Shown here: positions 41,367 to 50,629 of the stretch, piece by piece | Position numbering within the stretch: position 1 is the stretch's first letter | Layout of the letters: each line of letters begins with the position of its first letter | From: Oceanimonas baumannii | Lineage (GTDB): Bacteria > Pseudomonadota > Gammaproteobacteria > Enterobacterales > Aeromonadaceae | Assembly: GCF_002245495.1 (NCBI RefSeq) | Contig: NZ_NQJF01000001.1 | Span: 1 to 64,000, forward strand | DNA length: 64,000 nt | Direction: 5' to 3' | Notes under the pieces: generated by a model | Databases searched by the model: none | Told to the model about the DNA's origin: nothing | The model's input: only the letters and a program-made list of their open reading frames with translations | Made by a program: the position numbers and the translations under genes

Positions 41367-42242
41367 ATGGACAATCATCAGAAAGGATTACTGCTTACCG
41401 CCCTCGGGGTACTGATTATCTCTCCGGACGCCCTGCTGCTGCGCCTTATCAGCATTCCGCCGGATCAACTGGTGCTGTGGCGAGGTCTGCTTAGTGTGCT
41501 GGGTTTCTGGCTGATTATGGTGCTCCGCTACCGCCGCCACTGGTTCCGCGCCTGCCTGGCCTGTGGTCAGGCAGGTCTGGGCTGTGCCCTGCTGTTTACC
41601 TGCAGCACGCTGGGGTTTGTATTGGGTAACCACTTCACCAAGGCAGGCAATGTACTGGTTATTCTTGCAGCCTCCCCCCTGATTGCCGCTCTGCTAAGTC
41701 GTTTCTTTTTACATGAGCGGCTGCCCCTGCGTACCTGGCTGGCGATTGCGGCCTGTCTGTTTGGTATCGGTCTGATTGTGCTTGAAGATACCGGTGACGG
41801 CTCCGTCACCGGCAACCTGCTGGCCTTCATGGCCGCGCTGGGCCTGGCAGGCAACCTGACCCTGGCCCGCAGCAAACCCGGTACCGATATGAGCCCCATG
41901 CTGGCACTGAGCGGCCTGTTCACTTTTTTACTGACCTTTGCCTGGAGTGGCCATATCATGCTGCCCGGGGCTACCGACATGAGCTGGTTGATACTGCTGT
42001 GCCTGGTACTGCTGCCGGCAGGCTTTACCCTGATCCAGCGCGGCCCTCTGTATTTGCCTTCGGCCGAAGTCAGTCTGCTGATGTTGCTGGAAACCGTGTT
42101 CGGTACGCTGCTGGTCTGGCTGTTTTTAAGCGAGCGGCCGGGCAATCAGGGCCTGCTGGGCGGAGCCATTGTGCTGCTGGCCATGCTCGCCAAAATTATA
42201 CTGGACCGCCGCTCATTCAATTCCGCCCCCGTGCGGGCCTGA
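41367..42242 (+). CDS. EamA/DMT-family transporter
   Basis: A 291-residue membrane protein with about ten helices arranged as two EamA repeats (first repeat to about 140, second from about 150). Motifs include VLIISPDALLLRLI and LGLAGNLTLARSK. The start at 41367 (MDNHQKG) is preferred; the frame is open to 41346. A weak inverted repeat (41327-41334 with 41354-41361) precedes it. It is followed by a LysR gene 15 bp on. Substrate unknown; exporters of amino acids or metabolites are common in the family. Confidence 0.85.
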   Translation: MDNHQKGLLLTALGVLIISPDALLLRLISIPPDQLVLWRGLLSVLGFWLIMVLRYRRHWFRACLACGQAGLGCALLFTCSTLGFVLGNHFTKAGNVLVILAASPLIAALLSRFFLHERLPLRTWLAIAACLFGIGLIVLEDTGDGSVTGNLLAFMAALGLAGNLTLARSKPGTDMSPMLALSGLFTFLLTFAWSGHIMLPGATDMSWLILLCLVLLPAGFTLIQRGPLYLPSAEVSLLMLLETVFGTLLVWLFLSERPGNQGLLGGAIVLLAMLAKIILDRRSFNSAPVRA

Positions 42243-42257
42243 TCAAGGATCGCTTTC

Positions 42258-43172
42258 ATGTGGAAACTCAACCCGCGGGCACTTCGCTATCTCAATGAAG
42301 TCGCCCGTCAGGGCTCTCTGCGCAAGGCCGCCGCCAGACTGAACATTGACGTCTCGGCCATCAGCCGGCAACTGCATCAGCTGGAAGAGGAAATCGGCCT
42401 GCCGGTAGGCTATCGAAGCGGCCAGGGCTTTATGCCAACCGAGGTCGGCGAAGAGTTGATCTCCCTGTATCGTCAGCAAAAAGCGAGTGAAGACGCGACC
42501 CTGTCCCGGATCGAAGCATTACAGGATCTGCGTCGTGGTCAGGTCACCCTGGCGGTGGGAGAAGGCTTTATTGCGGATCTTATCTCGGCACCGCTGCAAA
42601 GCTTTATGCAGCATTACCCGGATATTGCTATTTCGGTGGAAATGGCCGGGGCCAATGAAGCCGTCAGACTGGTAAAAGAAGATGTGGTTGATCTGGCGGT
42701 GGTCTACGCACCTCAGCCGGATCCCGAGCTCGTCTCTCACGTAACCCGAAACCGTCCACTGGACCTGATCACCCCACCAGGACATCCGATTACACGTAAG
42801 GGGCGGCCCGACATTCACGACATCCTGAACTATCCGCTGGCGCTGATAGATCAACAGTTTGGCATGGGGCAACTGCCCATGCTGGTTGAACAACTGGAGC
42901 ACATCCGTTTCAAACCCCAGCTAAAAACCAACTCGGTGTCCGTGCTCAAAAACTTTGTTCTGTCAGGTATGGGACTGACATTCATGCCCAGGCTCACCGT
43001 GCATGAGGAAGTGCTGGCAGGGAAAATTATCTGTTTACCGGCACCACACCCGGTGCTGGCAGAAGCCAAAGCCCATATCGTCAGCCACAAAGGCCGCGAG
43101 CTGACAGTGGCTGGCGAACGCCTGCTCCGGCATCTGAGCGAGGGAATGCTGTTCTTCAGCCAGATCAAATAA
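42258..43172 (+). CDS. LysR-family regulator upstream of the TRAP operon
   Basis: The 304-residue protein has the N-terminal winged helix (ALRYLNEVARQGSLRKAAARL) with recognition helix region VSAISRQLHQLEEEIG and a C-terminal ligand-binding domain from about 90. It is 116 bp before dctP and in the same direction. The inverted repeat at 43188-43208 is a likely site for it. Confidence 0.9.
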   Translation: MWKLNPRALRYLNEVARQGSLRKAAARLNIDVSAISRQLHQLEEEIGLPVGYRSGQGFMPTEVGEELISLYRQQKASEDATLSRIEALQDLRRGQVTLAVGEGFIADLISAPLQSFMQHYPDIAISVEMAGANEAVRLVKEDVVDLAVVYAPQPDPELVSHVTRNRPLDLITPPGHPITRKGRPDIHDILNYPLALIDQQFGMGQLPMLVEQLEHIRFKPQLKTNSVSVLKNFVLSGMGLTFMPRLTVHEEVLAGKIICLPAPHPVLAEAKAHIVSHKGRELTVAGERLLRHLSEGMLFFSQIK

Positions 43173-43187
43173 CCACCACCGCTGTTA

Positions 43188-43208
43188 GTGTTGTCTAAAT
43201 ATCAACAC
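43188..43208. promoter_or_regulatory. Candidate LysR-type operator upstream of dctP
   Basis: A perfect inverted repeat GTGTTG-N9-CAACAC (a T-N11-A type motif) is followed by further CAACA units at 43226 and 43234 in direct orientation. This fits the multi-site layout of LysR regulators between the regulator gene and the transporter genes. Confidence 0.6.
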
Positions 43209-43288
43209 TTTCACTATTGAAAAGTCAACATCTCAACACCTAACCTGAATCTGTACACCAACCTGTATCACGATATGGAGATCATTCA

Positions 43289-44320
43289 ATGGACGTATCC
43301 TTTACTCTCTCTCCCCTGCGCAAGGCCATGGTCACCCTTCTGGGTGCCGGCAGCCTGATGATGGCCAGTGCAGCTCAGGCCGCCACTACCATCGATCTGT
43401 CTTACAATGGCGCCCCGGATGCAGAAAAAAATGCGGTTCACCTGTTTGCCAGCAACCTGAAACGACTGGTGGAAGAAAAAACCGACGGTGAACTGGAACT
43501 CACCCTGTATCCCAACAGCATGCTGGGGGAAGAAGTGCAACGGATGGAACAAGTGATGGCTGCTCCCGGCCTGAACATTGCCTCTTTTGCCGGCATTTCT
43601 CCTGTATTCCCGGAAATTTATGCCAGCTCGATTCCCTTTTTGTTCCGCGATTTTGATCATGCCCGCCGCTTTTTTGACGAAGGCGAATACTGGAAGGCTT
43701 CCCAGCAGGAGTTTACCGCCCGCACCGGAACTCACCTGCTGGCAGTGGTAGAAGAGGGTGGTTTCCTTGCATTTACCAACAACAAGCGCCCAATCAAGTC
43801 ACCGGATGACTTTAACGGTCTGCGCTTCCGTGCCATGGATAAAAGCCAGGTAGCTCTGTATGACGCCTTTGGTGCTTCCGGTACCCCCATTCCATGGACC
43901 GAAGTCTACATGGCACTGAAAACCGGTGTGGCCGATGGTCAGATGAACCCTCCCATGTACATTATTCTGGGCAGCTTGCACGAAGTGCAGCAACACCTGA
44001 CCCTGGCCAATATTCAGTATTCCGACCAGTTCCTGGTCGCCAATGGCGAGCTGCTTGAGTCGCTGCCCGAGGCACAGCGCCAGGCACTGGAAGAAGCCGT
44101 GGCTGAAGCCAACCAGCTCAACCGCGAGTCAGTCGAGTCTAAAGTAGAAGAGCGCGTTAAATTCCTGGCCGATAAGGGCATGGAAGTGTATCGCCCGACT
44201 GCCGCAGAGCTGACGCAGTTCCAGGAAAAGGCCAAGCCTTCCTACATTAGCTGGCTCAAGGAACAAAACATTGAGCAGAAATGGGTAGACCTTGCTCTGG
44301 AAGACGCCGGCAAGCTCTGA
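43289..44320 (+). CDS. dctP: DctP-type TRAP transporter solute-binding protein
   Basis: Periplasmic receptor of a tripartite ATP-independent transporter. The 343-residue product has a signal peptide (ending SAAQAA at about 31), and the family core GLRFRAMDKSQVALYDAFGA followed by TEVYMALKTGVADGQMNP. The Arg in the former usually clamps a carboxylate. Substrate unknown; the downstream dipeptidase suggests D-Ala-D-Ala or a related compound. A terminator-like hairpin lies just after the stop. Confidence 0.92.
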   Translation: MDVSFTLSPLRKAMVTLLGAGSLMMASAAQAATTIDLSYNGAPDAEKNAVHLFASNLKRLVEEKTDGELELTLYPNSMLGEEVQRMEQVMAAPGLNIASFAGISPVFPEIYASSIPFLFRDFDHARRFFDEGEYWKASQQEFTARTGTHLLAVVEEGGFLAFTNNKRPIKSPDDFNGLRFRAMDKSQVALYDAFGASGTPIPWTEVYMALKTGVADGQMNPPMYIILGSLHEVQQHLTLANIQYSDQFLVANGELLESLPEAQRQALEEAVAEANQLNRESVESKVEERVKFLADKGMEVYRPTAAELTQFQEKAKPSYISWLKEQNIEQKWVDLALEDAGKL

Positions 44321-44346
44321 TTTTTTCTTCAACATCCTACCTTTCA

Positions 44347-44370
44347 GGCGGCCTGACGGCCGCCCTTTTT
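44347..44370 (+). terminator. Attenuating hairpin between dctP and dctQ
   Basis: GGCGGCC-TGAC-GGCCGCC followed by CTTTTT forms a 7-bp all-GC stem with a U tract. It begins 27 nt after dctP and overlaps the region before the dctQ start. Partial termination would give more binding protein than membrane subunits, as is usual for such transporters. Confidence 0.8.
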
Positions 44371-44374
44371 CGCC

Positions 44375-44848
44375 ATGAAACAAAGACTGATAACCCTGAT
44401 GAGCCGACTGGTTGAAGCGGTGGTCGGCACCCTGGTCCTGACCAACCTGCTGGTACTGCTTTATGGTGTAGCTGCCCGTTATTTACTGGGCCGTTCACCT
44501 ATCTGGATGGACGAGCTGTCACGCTTTTTGATCATCGCCTGTGCCTTGCTGATGGCCGGTGTGGTGCTGGTACGAAATGAACACATGCGGATTGGCCTGC
44601 TGGAACAGCGCCTGCCTGCCACCCTGTCCCGTCTCCTCAAGTTGTACCAGTGGCTGCTGATCCTGATCATCAGCGCCGGATTTTGCTGGTATTCCTGGCA
44701 TTACGCCTTCTCGGTCAGCCGCTTTACCACCATGGGACTGGGTATCAGCCGTACCTGGCCTGTACTCAGCCTGCCCCTGGGCTTTGGCCTGCTGTTTGTG
44801 TTCAATCTGCTACGCGGCCCCTTTGGCTGCAAGGAAACCCGCTCATGA
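44375..44848 (+). CDS. dctQ: DctQ-type TRAP transporter small membrane subunit
   Basis: Small four-helix membrane subunit, 157 residues, with the conserved WMDELSRFLIIACALLMAG and NEHMRIGLLEQRLP. It overlaps dctM by 4 nt. Role is a scaffold between DctP and DctM. Confidence 0.9.
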   Translation: MKQRLITLMSRLVEAVVGTLVLTNLLVLLYGVAARYLLGRSPIWMDELSRFLIIACALLMAGVVLVRNEHMRIGLLEQRLPATLSRLLKLYQWLLILIISAGFCWYSWHYAFSVSRFTTMGLGISRTWPVLSLPLGFGLLFVFNLLRGPFGCKETRS

Positions 44849-46131
44849 CCCTGGCCATGTTTGCCTCTTTCATTGTGCATGTTTTATTAGGACTGCCACT
44901 GTTCATTGCCCTGCTGGTCACCGCGGTGGTCGGCTTCATGTTTATTGATCCGTCCATGCTGGGACGCATCGTGCCGCAGCAGTTCTTTGGCGGCATCAAC
45001 GTTTTTTCCCTGATGGCCATTCCGCTGTTTATCCTGGCCGGTAACCTGATGAACAGTGCGGGTCTGACACAACAGCTGATGACCCTTGCCCGCGTCCTGG
45101 TAGGACACTTACGGGGAGGACTCGGCTATGTCAATGTCGTATCCAGTGTGTTCTTTGCCGGTGTGAATGGCTCTGCAGTAGCCGATACCTCGGCGCTGGG
45201 CTCCTTGCTGGTGCCAGCCATGAAAAAGGAAGGCTACTCGCCTTCCTATGCGGCCGGTCTGACCGCGGGCAGTTCACTTATCGGCCCCATCATTCCCCCC
45301 AGCATTTTCATGATCCTCTATGCCTCGCTCACCAATACGTCGGTGGGAGATCTGTTCCTGGCCGGCGTCGTTCCCGGTTTACTGCTGGGCCTGGTATTTA
45401 TGGTGATGAACTGGCTGTATGCCCGCAAGGCGCAATTGCCGGTGTCTGGCCAGCGTCCTACCATGGGGCTGTTCCTGCAGGCGTTATGGGGTGCCATGCC
45501 GGCACTGCTGGCTCCCTTTATTATTGTTGGTGGTATTGTCTTCGGGGTGGTCACTCCCACCGAGTCAGGCGCTCTGACGGTCGCCTATGTGGCGGTTATC
45601 GGCCTGTGCAACAAACAGCTGAGCTGGCAACGACTGTGGAGCGCACTGGTAGAAACTGCCCGCCTGACCAGCGCCGTTTTTCTGATCATGGCTGCGTCTG
45701 CAGTCGTCAGCTGGCTGCTGTCATACGCTCAGGTGCCAAAGGCCTTTATCACACTGTTTGATCCGATTATTGAACAACCGATACTGGTGTTGCTGCTGCT
45801 CAGCTTGATCACTTTTGTCACCGGCATGTTCATGGAAGAAGTGTCCGCGCTGATGTTGCTGACGCCTATTTTCATGCCTGTCGCCATGGCCGCAGGGGTG
45901 GATCCGGTACACCTGGGAATTATTATTACGCTGAACATCACCATTGCCCTGATCACACCACCAATGGGGGCTTGCGTTTTCGTCGCTGCGGCTGTCAGCC
46001 GGCTTGAGATTACCGAACTGTTCAAAACCATCTGGCCCTTTGTTGCCATTGCGCTGCTGGTACTGATACTGCTGATTCTGTTTCCCGGACTGGTTCTGTG
46101 GTTGCCCGGTCTGTTCGGAGGACAAGCATGA
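44845..46131 (+). CDS. dctM: DctM-type TRAP transporter large permease
   Basis: Large permease subunit with about twelve helices, 428 residues from the ATG at 44845 that overlaps dctQ (ATGA). The frame is open to 44650 but that part is in dctQ. Conserved stretches include FFAGVNGSAVADTSALGSLLVPAM, GSSLIGPIIPPSIFMILYA and MFMEEVSALMLLTPIF. Its stop overlaps the start of the dipeptidase gene. Confidence 0.92.
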   Translation: MTLAMFASFIVHVLLGLPLFIALLVTAVVGFMFIDPSMLGRIVPQQFFGGINVFSLMAIPLFILAGNLMNSAGLTQQLMTLARVLVGHLRGGLGYVNVVSSVFFAGVNGSAVADTSALGSLLVPAMKKEGYSPSYAAGLTAGSSLIGPIIPPSIFMILYASLTNTSVGDLFLAGVVPGLLLGLVFMVMNWLYARKAQLPVSGQRPTMGLFLQALWGAMPALLAPFIIVGGIVFGVVTPTESGALTVAYVAVIGLCNKQLSWQRLWSALVETARLTSAVFLIMAASAVVSWLLSYAQVPKAFITLFDPIIEQPILVLLLLSLITFVTGMFMEEVSALMLLTPIFMPVAMAAGVDPVHLGIIITLNITIALITPPMGACVFVAAAVSRLEITELFKTIWPFVAIALLVLILLILFPGLVLWLPGLFGGQA

Positions 46132-46877
46132 ACAAGCCTATCCCTCTGCTGAATGATCCCGACTGGAGGCGCGTCTCGGCGCTTCCCATCCACGAAAACA
46201 ATGAAGCTCTGGTACCCGCCAGCCTGGCTTCAAGCGGCCTGCATTGCTATCCGGCCTATTACAAGCTGGGTATTCCCAATGCCGTGCCTGAATGCCATAT
46301 GCGACGGGGAGTATACCAACGTTTGCTGACGGCATCCCGCAGCCTGCCAGAAGGGCTGACACTGCTGGTACTGGACAGCTGGCGGCCTTACTCGGTGCAG
46401 CAATATCTGTACGACACCCTGTATAACGCCATAGAAAACCACTGGCCCGACAAACCAGCGGCGGAGCTGGAGCAGCTGACCCGGGAGTTTGTGTCGTTGC
46501 CCAGCACCGACCCCAGGGCTCCCAGCCCCCACCTGACCGGAGGCTCGGTCGATGTGACGCTGGTCGATGAACATGGACTGATGCTGGATATGGGCACACA
46601 ATTTGACGAAGCCACGTCCTGGTCACATACGGCCGCCTTTGAGCAACTGGACACGCCTACGGCCCATGAGCAAAAGGTCATTGCCAATCGCCGGCTGCTT
46701 TACCAGGCCATGACCGGTGCCGGATTTACCAATCTGCCCAGCGAGTGGTGGCATTACGACTTTGGCAACCAGCTGTGGGCCTGGTACAGCGGCCAGCCCC
46801 AGGCCTGCTACGGTCCGACCCACCCTGAAAGCCTGGAAAGCCGCTGGCGCAAGGAAATAGATCGTCGCCATCAATAA
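46128..46877 (+). CDS. ddpX: D-alanyl-D-alanine dipeptidase (VanX/DdpX family)
   Basis: Zinc dipeptidase that cleaves D-Ala-D-Ala. From the ATG at 46128 the product is 249 residues. Zinc ligands are His135 and Asp142 in SPHLTGGSVDVT and His209 in SEWWHYDFGN, where Glu206 is the catalytic base. Arg86 in LDSWRPYS corresponds to the transition-state Arg. The spacing matches VanX. No signal peptide is visible, so it is cytosolic, acting on an imported peptide. It overlaps dctM by 4 nt, so it is coupled to the transporter. Confidence 0.9.
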   Translation: MNKPIPLLNDPDWRRVSALPIHENNEALVPASLASSGLHCYPAYYKLGIPNAVPECHMRRGVYQRLLTASRSLPEGLTLLVLDSWRPYSVQQYLYDTLYNAIENHWPDKPAAELEQLTREFVSLPSTDPRAPSPHLTGGSVDVTLVDEHGLMLDMGTQFDEATSWSHTAAFEQLDTPTAHEQKVIANRRLLYQAMTGAGFTNLPSEWWHYDFGNQLWAWYSGQPQACYGPTHPESLESRWRKEIDRRHQ

Positions 46878-46886
46878 TGCTGACGA

Positions 46887-46913
46887 CCAGAGTGGCTTTG
46901 CCAGCCACTCTGG
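46887..46913. repeat. Hairpin after the dipeptidase gene
   Basis: A perfect 11-bp inverted repeat CCAGAGTGGCT-TTGCC-AGCCACTCTGG, starting 10 nt after the stop. It is followed by TAATGAG, not a T tract, so it is a candidate mRNA-end or weak terminator element. Confidence 0.6.
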
Positions 46914-46956
46914 TAATGAGTAAACTGCCGTTATCTAAACTATTCGGATATTACCC

Positions 46957-47496
46957 ATGAAGCAGTTTGCCGAGTTTATTCCACTAATCATCTTTTTCGT
47001 TGTTTACAAGACCGTGGACATTTACGCCGCCACCGGTGCTTTGATGGCAGCGACCTGTGTGCAGATGCTGGTGCAGTGGCTGCGGCACAAAACCCTGGAA
47101 AAAATGCACCTGGTCACTCTGGTACTGGTACTGGGCTTTGGCGGCATGACGCTGTTTTTTCAGGACGACGCCTTTATCAAATGGAAAGTCACCGCCGTCA
47201 ACGGCCTGTTTGCGCTGGGGCTGCTTGTCAGCCGCTACGGCTTTGGTAAAAACCCCATTAAGCAGATGCTGGGTAAAGAGCTGTCGCTGCCCGATGCCGT
47301 ATGGGACAAGGCCAATCTGGCCTGGGCTGGCTTTTTCGGCTTTTGTGGTGCACTGAATGTTTACGTGGCCTTCAGCCTGCCCGAAGCCTGGTGGGTTAAC
47401 TTCAAGGTATTCGGATTACTGGGCCTGACCCTGCTGTTTACCCTGGCCACCGTGCTGTACCTCTATCGCCAGCAACCGGCACAATCAACAAAATAA
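46957..47496 (+). CDS. yciB: YciB (septation protein A family)
   Basis: Inner-membrane protein of the YciB/IspZ family linked to cell envelope and division in enterics. The 179-residue product begins MKQFAEFIPLIIFFVVYK and has about five membrane helices with NGLFALGLLVSRYGFGKNP and LGKELSLPDAVWDKANLAW. Length equals that of E. coli YciB (179). yciI follows 21 bp on. Confidence 0.94.
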   Translation: MKQFAEFIPLIIFFVVYKTVDIYAATGALMAATCVQMLVQWLRHKTLEKMHLVTLVLVLGFGGMTLFFQDDAFIKWKVTAVNGLFALGLLVSRYGFGKNPIKQMLGKELSLPDAVWDKANLAWAGFFGFCGALNVYVAFSLPEAWWVNFKVFGLLGLTLLFTLATVLYLYRQQPAQSTK

Positions 47497-47517
47497 TCAA
47501 CGTTAAGGACCAACATA

Positions 47518-47817
47518 ATGTGGTATGTGATTTTTAGTGAAGACAACCCCAACAGCCTGCCACTGCGCAAGGAAGCCCGCCCGGCCCATCTGGCCCGCCT
47601 GCAGGCTCTGGCTGACGAGGGCCGGTTACTGGTGGCCGGTCCTAACCCGGCCATTGACGCCGAGGATCCTGCCGACGCCGGCTTTACCGGCAGCACCGTC
47701 ATTGCCGAGTTCGACTCACTGGAAATGGCGCAGGCCTGGGCCGATGCCGATCCTTATATGGCCGCCGGCGTTTATGCCAATGTCATCGTCAAGCCGTTCA
47801 AAAAAGTCCTGCCCTGA
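47518..47817 (+). CDS. yciI: YciI-family protein
   Basis: A 99-residue ferredoxin-fold protein with the family's His/Asp elements ([27 protein letters not shown] and [17 protein letters not shown]). Biochemical role unknown. It pairs with yciB as in other Gammaproteobacteria. Terminator at 47824-47845. Confidence 0.93.
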   Translation: MWYVIFSEDNPNSLPLRKEARPAHLARLQALADEGRLLVAGPNPAIDAEDPADAGFTGSTVIAEFDSLEMAQAWADADPYMAAGVYANVIVKPFKKVLP

Positions 47818-47823
47818 ATCTCC

Positions 47824-47845
47824 GCCCGGCACTGCCGGGCTTTTT
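47824..47845 (+). terminator. Terminator of yciB-yciI
   Basis: GCCCGGC-ACT-GCCGGGC followed by TTTTT: a 7-bp GC stem with a U tract, 6 nt after the yciI stop. Confidence 0.92.
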
Positions 47846-47904
47846 CCATCTGCCTTTGCAGTACCTGCCCTCTCCTGGCTGGAAAGCCGTTACTCGTTAA
47901 ATAA

Positions 47905-47939
47905 AAAAGCCGGCGGGCTCATATGGCCCACCGGCTTTT
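47905..47939 (-). terminator. Terminator of the ato operon
   Basis: On the minus strand AAAAGCCGGTGGGC-CATATGA-GCCCGCCGGCTTTT forms a 14-bp stem with one mismatch, followed by T/A. It lies 34 bp past the atoE stop. Confidence 0.85.
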
Positions 47940-47972
47940 CAATCATGGCGAATATCCCTCAGTTCACGCAGC

Positions 47973-49316
47973 TCAGGCAAAGAAGTACAGGGCTCCCGTG
48001 ATAACCACACCGGAATACAGCAGCATCATCAGGCAGTAGCCCATAATGTCCCGGGCTCCCAGACCCACAATACCGAGCAACGGCAACGCCCAGAAGGGCT
48101 GGATCATGTTGGTCCAGGCGTCACCCCAGGCAATGGCCATGGCAGTCACGGTCGGGGATACACCCAGCGCCTGCGCCGCCGGCAGCATAATCGGAGCCTG
48201 CACCGCCCACTGGCCGCCCCCGGAGGGCACGAACACATTCACCAGACCGGCACTGAGAAAGGCCAGCAGCGGAAAAGTATCGGCGGAAGACCAGGAAATA
48301 AAGGTCTCGGTGATCTGGCGGCCGAGCGACACGCCTTCGGCGTTGGCTCCCATCATCATCCCCATGATGCCGGCGTAGAAAGGGAACAACAGCACAATAC
48401 CGCTGATACCACGCACGCTTTCATCCACGGTACGCATGTAACGCTCGGGCGTGCCGTGCAGCAACAGGCCGGAAAACAGAAAAATCGCAATAACCACATC
48501 CAGACCCAGTGTAAATCCCTTGGTGCTGAAATGATTGAACAGGTAAACCGCAGCAATGGCCACTAACCCCAACCCCAGCAGGCGGCTGTCATCCAGACGC
48601 TGAGCCGGCGTATCACGTTTCGGCTTTTCGGCCTGGGACTCGACCAGCTTGGCAGGATCGGCCACTTTCGCCTGCTGGCGAGGGTGCATGGCACGGTTTA
48701 ACAGCGGCAGGCCGATCACCAGCAGAGCAATGATGGTCAGGTTCAGCGGAGTAAACAGGGTGTCGGTCACACTGACCGGCTCGGACAGAACACCGGCCGT
48801 GATGTGTTTCAGGCTATCACCGCCACTGGCCAGTGACAGCGGGACCGAGCCGGACAGACCGCCGTGCCAGATCAGAAACCCGGAATAGGCGGAAGCCACC
48901 AGCAAGGGATAGTCAACACCCTGAACCTTCCGTGCCAGCGCCCTTGCGAATACCGCACCGATCACCAGACCAAACCCCCAGTTAAGCCAGCAACCGGCCA
49001 ACGCGACCAGGGTTACCATCACCACGGCCTGTCCCGGCGAACGCGCCAGACCCGCCAGCCGGTCCAGCGAGCGGTTGATAACAGGGGCAGAGGCCAGCGC
49101 ATGGCCGGTCACAAATATCAGTCCCATCTGCATCGCGAAACCGAGCAGGGTCCAGAAACCTGAACTCCAGTGCTGCACCATCCCCGTCAATGTTTGCTGG
49201 GTGGAGATCATCCCCGCCGCCAGCACAAACAACGTCAGCAGAGTAGAAAACACAAAAGGAGAAGGCAGGTAACGCTGTACCATGCTTACACTGAGTCCCG
49301 TGATTTTGTTGAACAT
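47973..49316 (-). CDS. atoE: AtoE, short-chain fatty acid transporter
   Basis: Membrane permease of the AtoE family, 447 residues with about eleven helices. Conserved parts are LTGMVQHWSSGFWTLLGFAMQ, FVPSGGGQWAVQAPIMLPAA and WGDAWTNMIQPFWALPLLG. It is the last gene of a scoA-scoB-atoB-atoE operon, 112 bp after atoB, so it probably imports acetoacetate or butyrate for the CoA-transferase. Confidence 0.92.
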   Translation of the reverse strand: MFNKITGLSVSMVQRYLPSPFVFSTLLTLFVLAAGMISTQQTLTGMVQHWSSGFWTLLGFAMQMGLIFVTGHALASAPVINRSLDRLAGLARSPGQAVVMVTLVALAGCWLNWGFGLVIGAVFARALARKVQGVDYPLLVASAYSGFLIWHGGLSGSVPLSLASGGDSLKHITAGVLSEPVSVTDTLFTPLNLTIIALLVIGLPLLNRAMHPRQQAKVADPAKLVESQAEKPKRDTPAQRLDDSRLLGLGLVAIAAVYLFNHFSTKGFTLGLDVVIAIFLFSGLLLHGTPERYMRTVDESVRGISGIVLLFPFYAGIMGMMMGANAEGVSLGRQITETFISWSSADTFPLLAFLSAGLVNVFVPSGGGQWAVQAPIMLPAAQALGVSPTVTAMAIAWGDAWTNMIQPFWALPLLGIVGLGARDIMGYCLMMLLYSGVVITGALYFFA

Positions 49317-49343
49317 CCTTAATCCTTAATATAAATGAACATA

Positions 49344-49374
49344 TTCCCGGTCACGCTGCAGCCGTGACCGGGAA
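49344..49374 (-). repeat. Hairpin between atoB and atoE
   Basis: A perfect 12-bp inverted repeat TTCCCGGTCACG-CTGCAGC-CGTGACCGGGAA. It lacks a T tract and could be a transcript-processing or stabilising hairpin lowering atoE expression relative to the upstream genes. Confidence 0.6.
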
Positions 49375-49428
49375 GTTTAAGCTCAGGCCTTTTCCGTTCA
49401 GGCCTCCATGACTGGCCCGCCGGTAGGC

Positions 49429-50610
49429 TCAGGGCCGTTCAACAGCAAGGGCAACACCCTGACCGCCACCAATGCATAGCGTGGCCAGCCCACGGCGGGC
49501 ATCACGCCGGATCAACTCATGTACCAGCGTGACCAGCACCCGGCAGCCAGAAGCACCGATGGGGTGTCCGAGGGCGATCGCGCCACCGTTCACATTCACC
49601 CGTTGCGGATCCCAGCCCAATTCCTCCTCCACAGCCAAAGCCTGGGCGGCAAAGGCTTCGTTAGCTTCAATCAGATCCAACTGATCCAGAGTCCAGCCCG
49701 CCTTCTCCAGGCAACGGCGGGTAGCCGATACCGGTCCTATGCCCATGATGGTCGGATCCACACCGGCACTGGCACTGGCTTTAATCCGGGCCAGAACAGG
49801 TAAATCCAGCTCCCGGGCCCGGCTGTGACTCATCAGCAGCACGGCGGCAGCCCCGTCATTCAGGCTGGAAGCATTACCGGCAGTGACGCTGCCGTCCTTG
49901 CAAAAGGCGGGTCTCAGTGTGGCCAGCGACGCGGGAGTAATACCGGACCGAGGTTGTTCATCGGTATCGAAGAGCAAGGGCTCGCCCTTGCGCTGGGGAA
50001 TCGCCACCGGGCAGATTTCCTGACGAAACCGTCCACTTTCCATCGCGGCCATGGCTTTCTGCTGCGAGGCCGCGGCAAACGCATCCTGCTGTTCACGGCT
50101 AATCTGATACCGCTCCACCAGGTTCTCGGCCGTGATCCCCATGTGGATATCGTTAAAAGCATCCCACAAACCATCCTGGATCATGCTGTCGATCAGCTGA
50201 GCATGCCCCATACGCAAACCAGTCCGGGCTTTCGGCAACACATAGGGAGCAAGACTCATGTTCTCTTGCCCGCCGGCGATCACGATATCGGCATCCCCGC
50301 AACGAATCGCCTGAGCAGCCAGCTGCAGCGCTTTCAGTCCGGAGCCGCATACTTTATTCAGGGTCATGGCCGGTACGGTGACTGGCAGGCCACCGGCAAT
50401 GGCCGCCTGACGGGCGGGGTTTTGCCCGGTGCCGGCTGTCAGCACCTGGCCAAGAATTACTTCATCCACTTCGGCCGGTGCCACCCTGGTTTGCTCAAGC
50501 AGATGACGAATAACAATCGCGCCCAGCTCATGGGCAGGGATACCCGACAAGGCTCCCTGAAAACTGCCGATAGGTGTACGGGTGGCAGCCACGATAACCA
50601 CATCTTGCAT
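49429..50610 (-). CDS. atoB: Acetyl-CoA acetyltransferase (thiolase)
   Basis: Cleaves acetoacetyl-CoA to two acetyl-CoA. Starting at [15 protein letters not shown] (50610, preceded by AAGGAG) gives 393 residues, like E. coli AtoB (394). Active-site Cys in [12 protein letters not shown], His in [14 protein letters not shown], and second Cys in [11 protein letters not shown]. It follows the CoA-transferase genes by 19 bp. Confidence 0.96.
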   Translation of the reverse strand: MQDVVIVAATRTPIGSFQGALSGIPAHELGAIVIRHLLEQTRVAPAEVDEVILGQVLTAGTGQNPARQAAIAGGLPVTVPAMTLNKVCGSGLKALQLAAQAIRCGDADIVIAGGQENMSLAPYVLPKARTGLRMGHAQLIDSMIQDGLWDAFNDIHMGITAENLVERYQISREQQDAFAAASQQKAMAAMESGRFRQEICPVAIPQRKGEPLLFDTDEQPRSGITPASLATLRPAFCKDGSVTAGNASSLNDGAAAVLLMSHSRARELDLPVLARIKASASAGVDPTIMGIGPVSATRRCLEKAGWTLDQLDLIEANEAFAAQALAVEEELGWDPQRVNVNGGAIALGHPIGASGCRVLVTLVHELIRRDARRGLATLCIGGGQGVALAVERP

Positions 50611-50629
50611 GATGTTCTCCTTGATGAAC

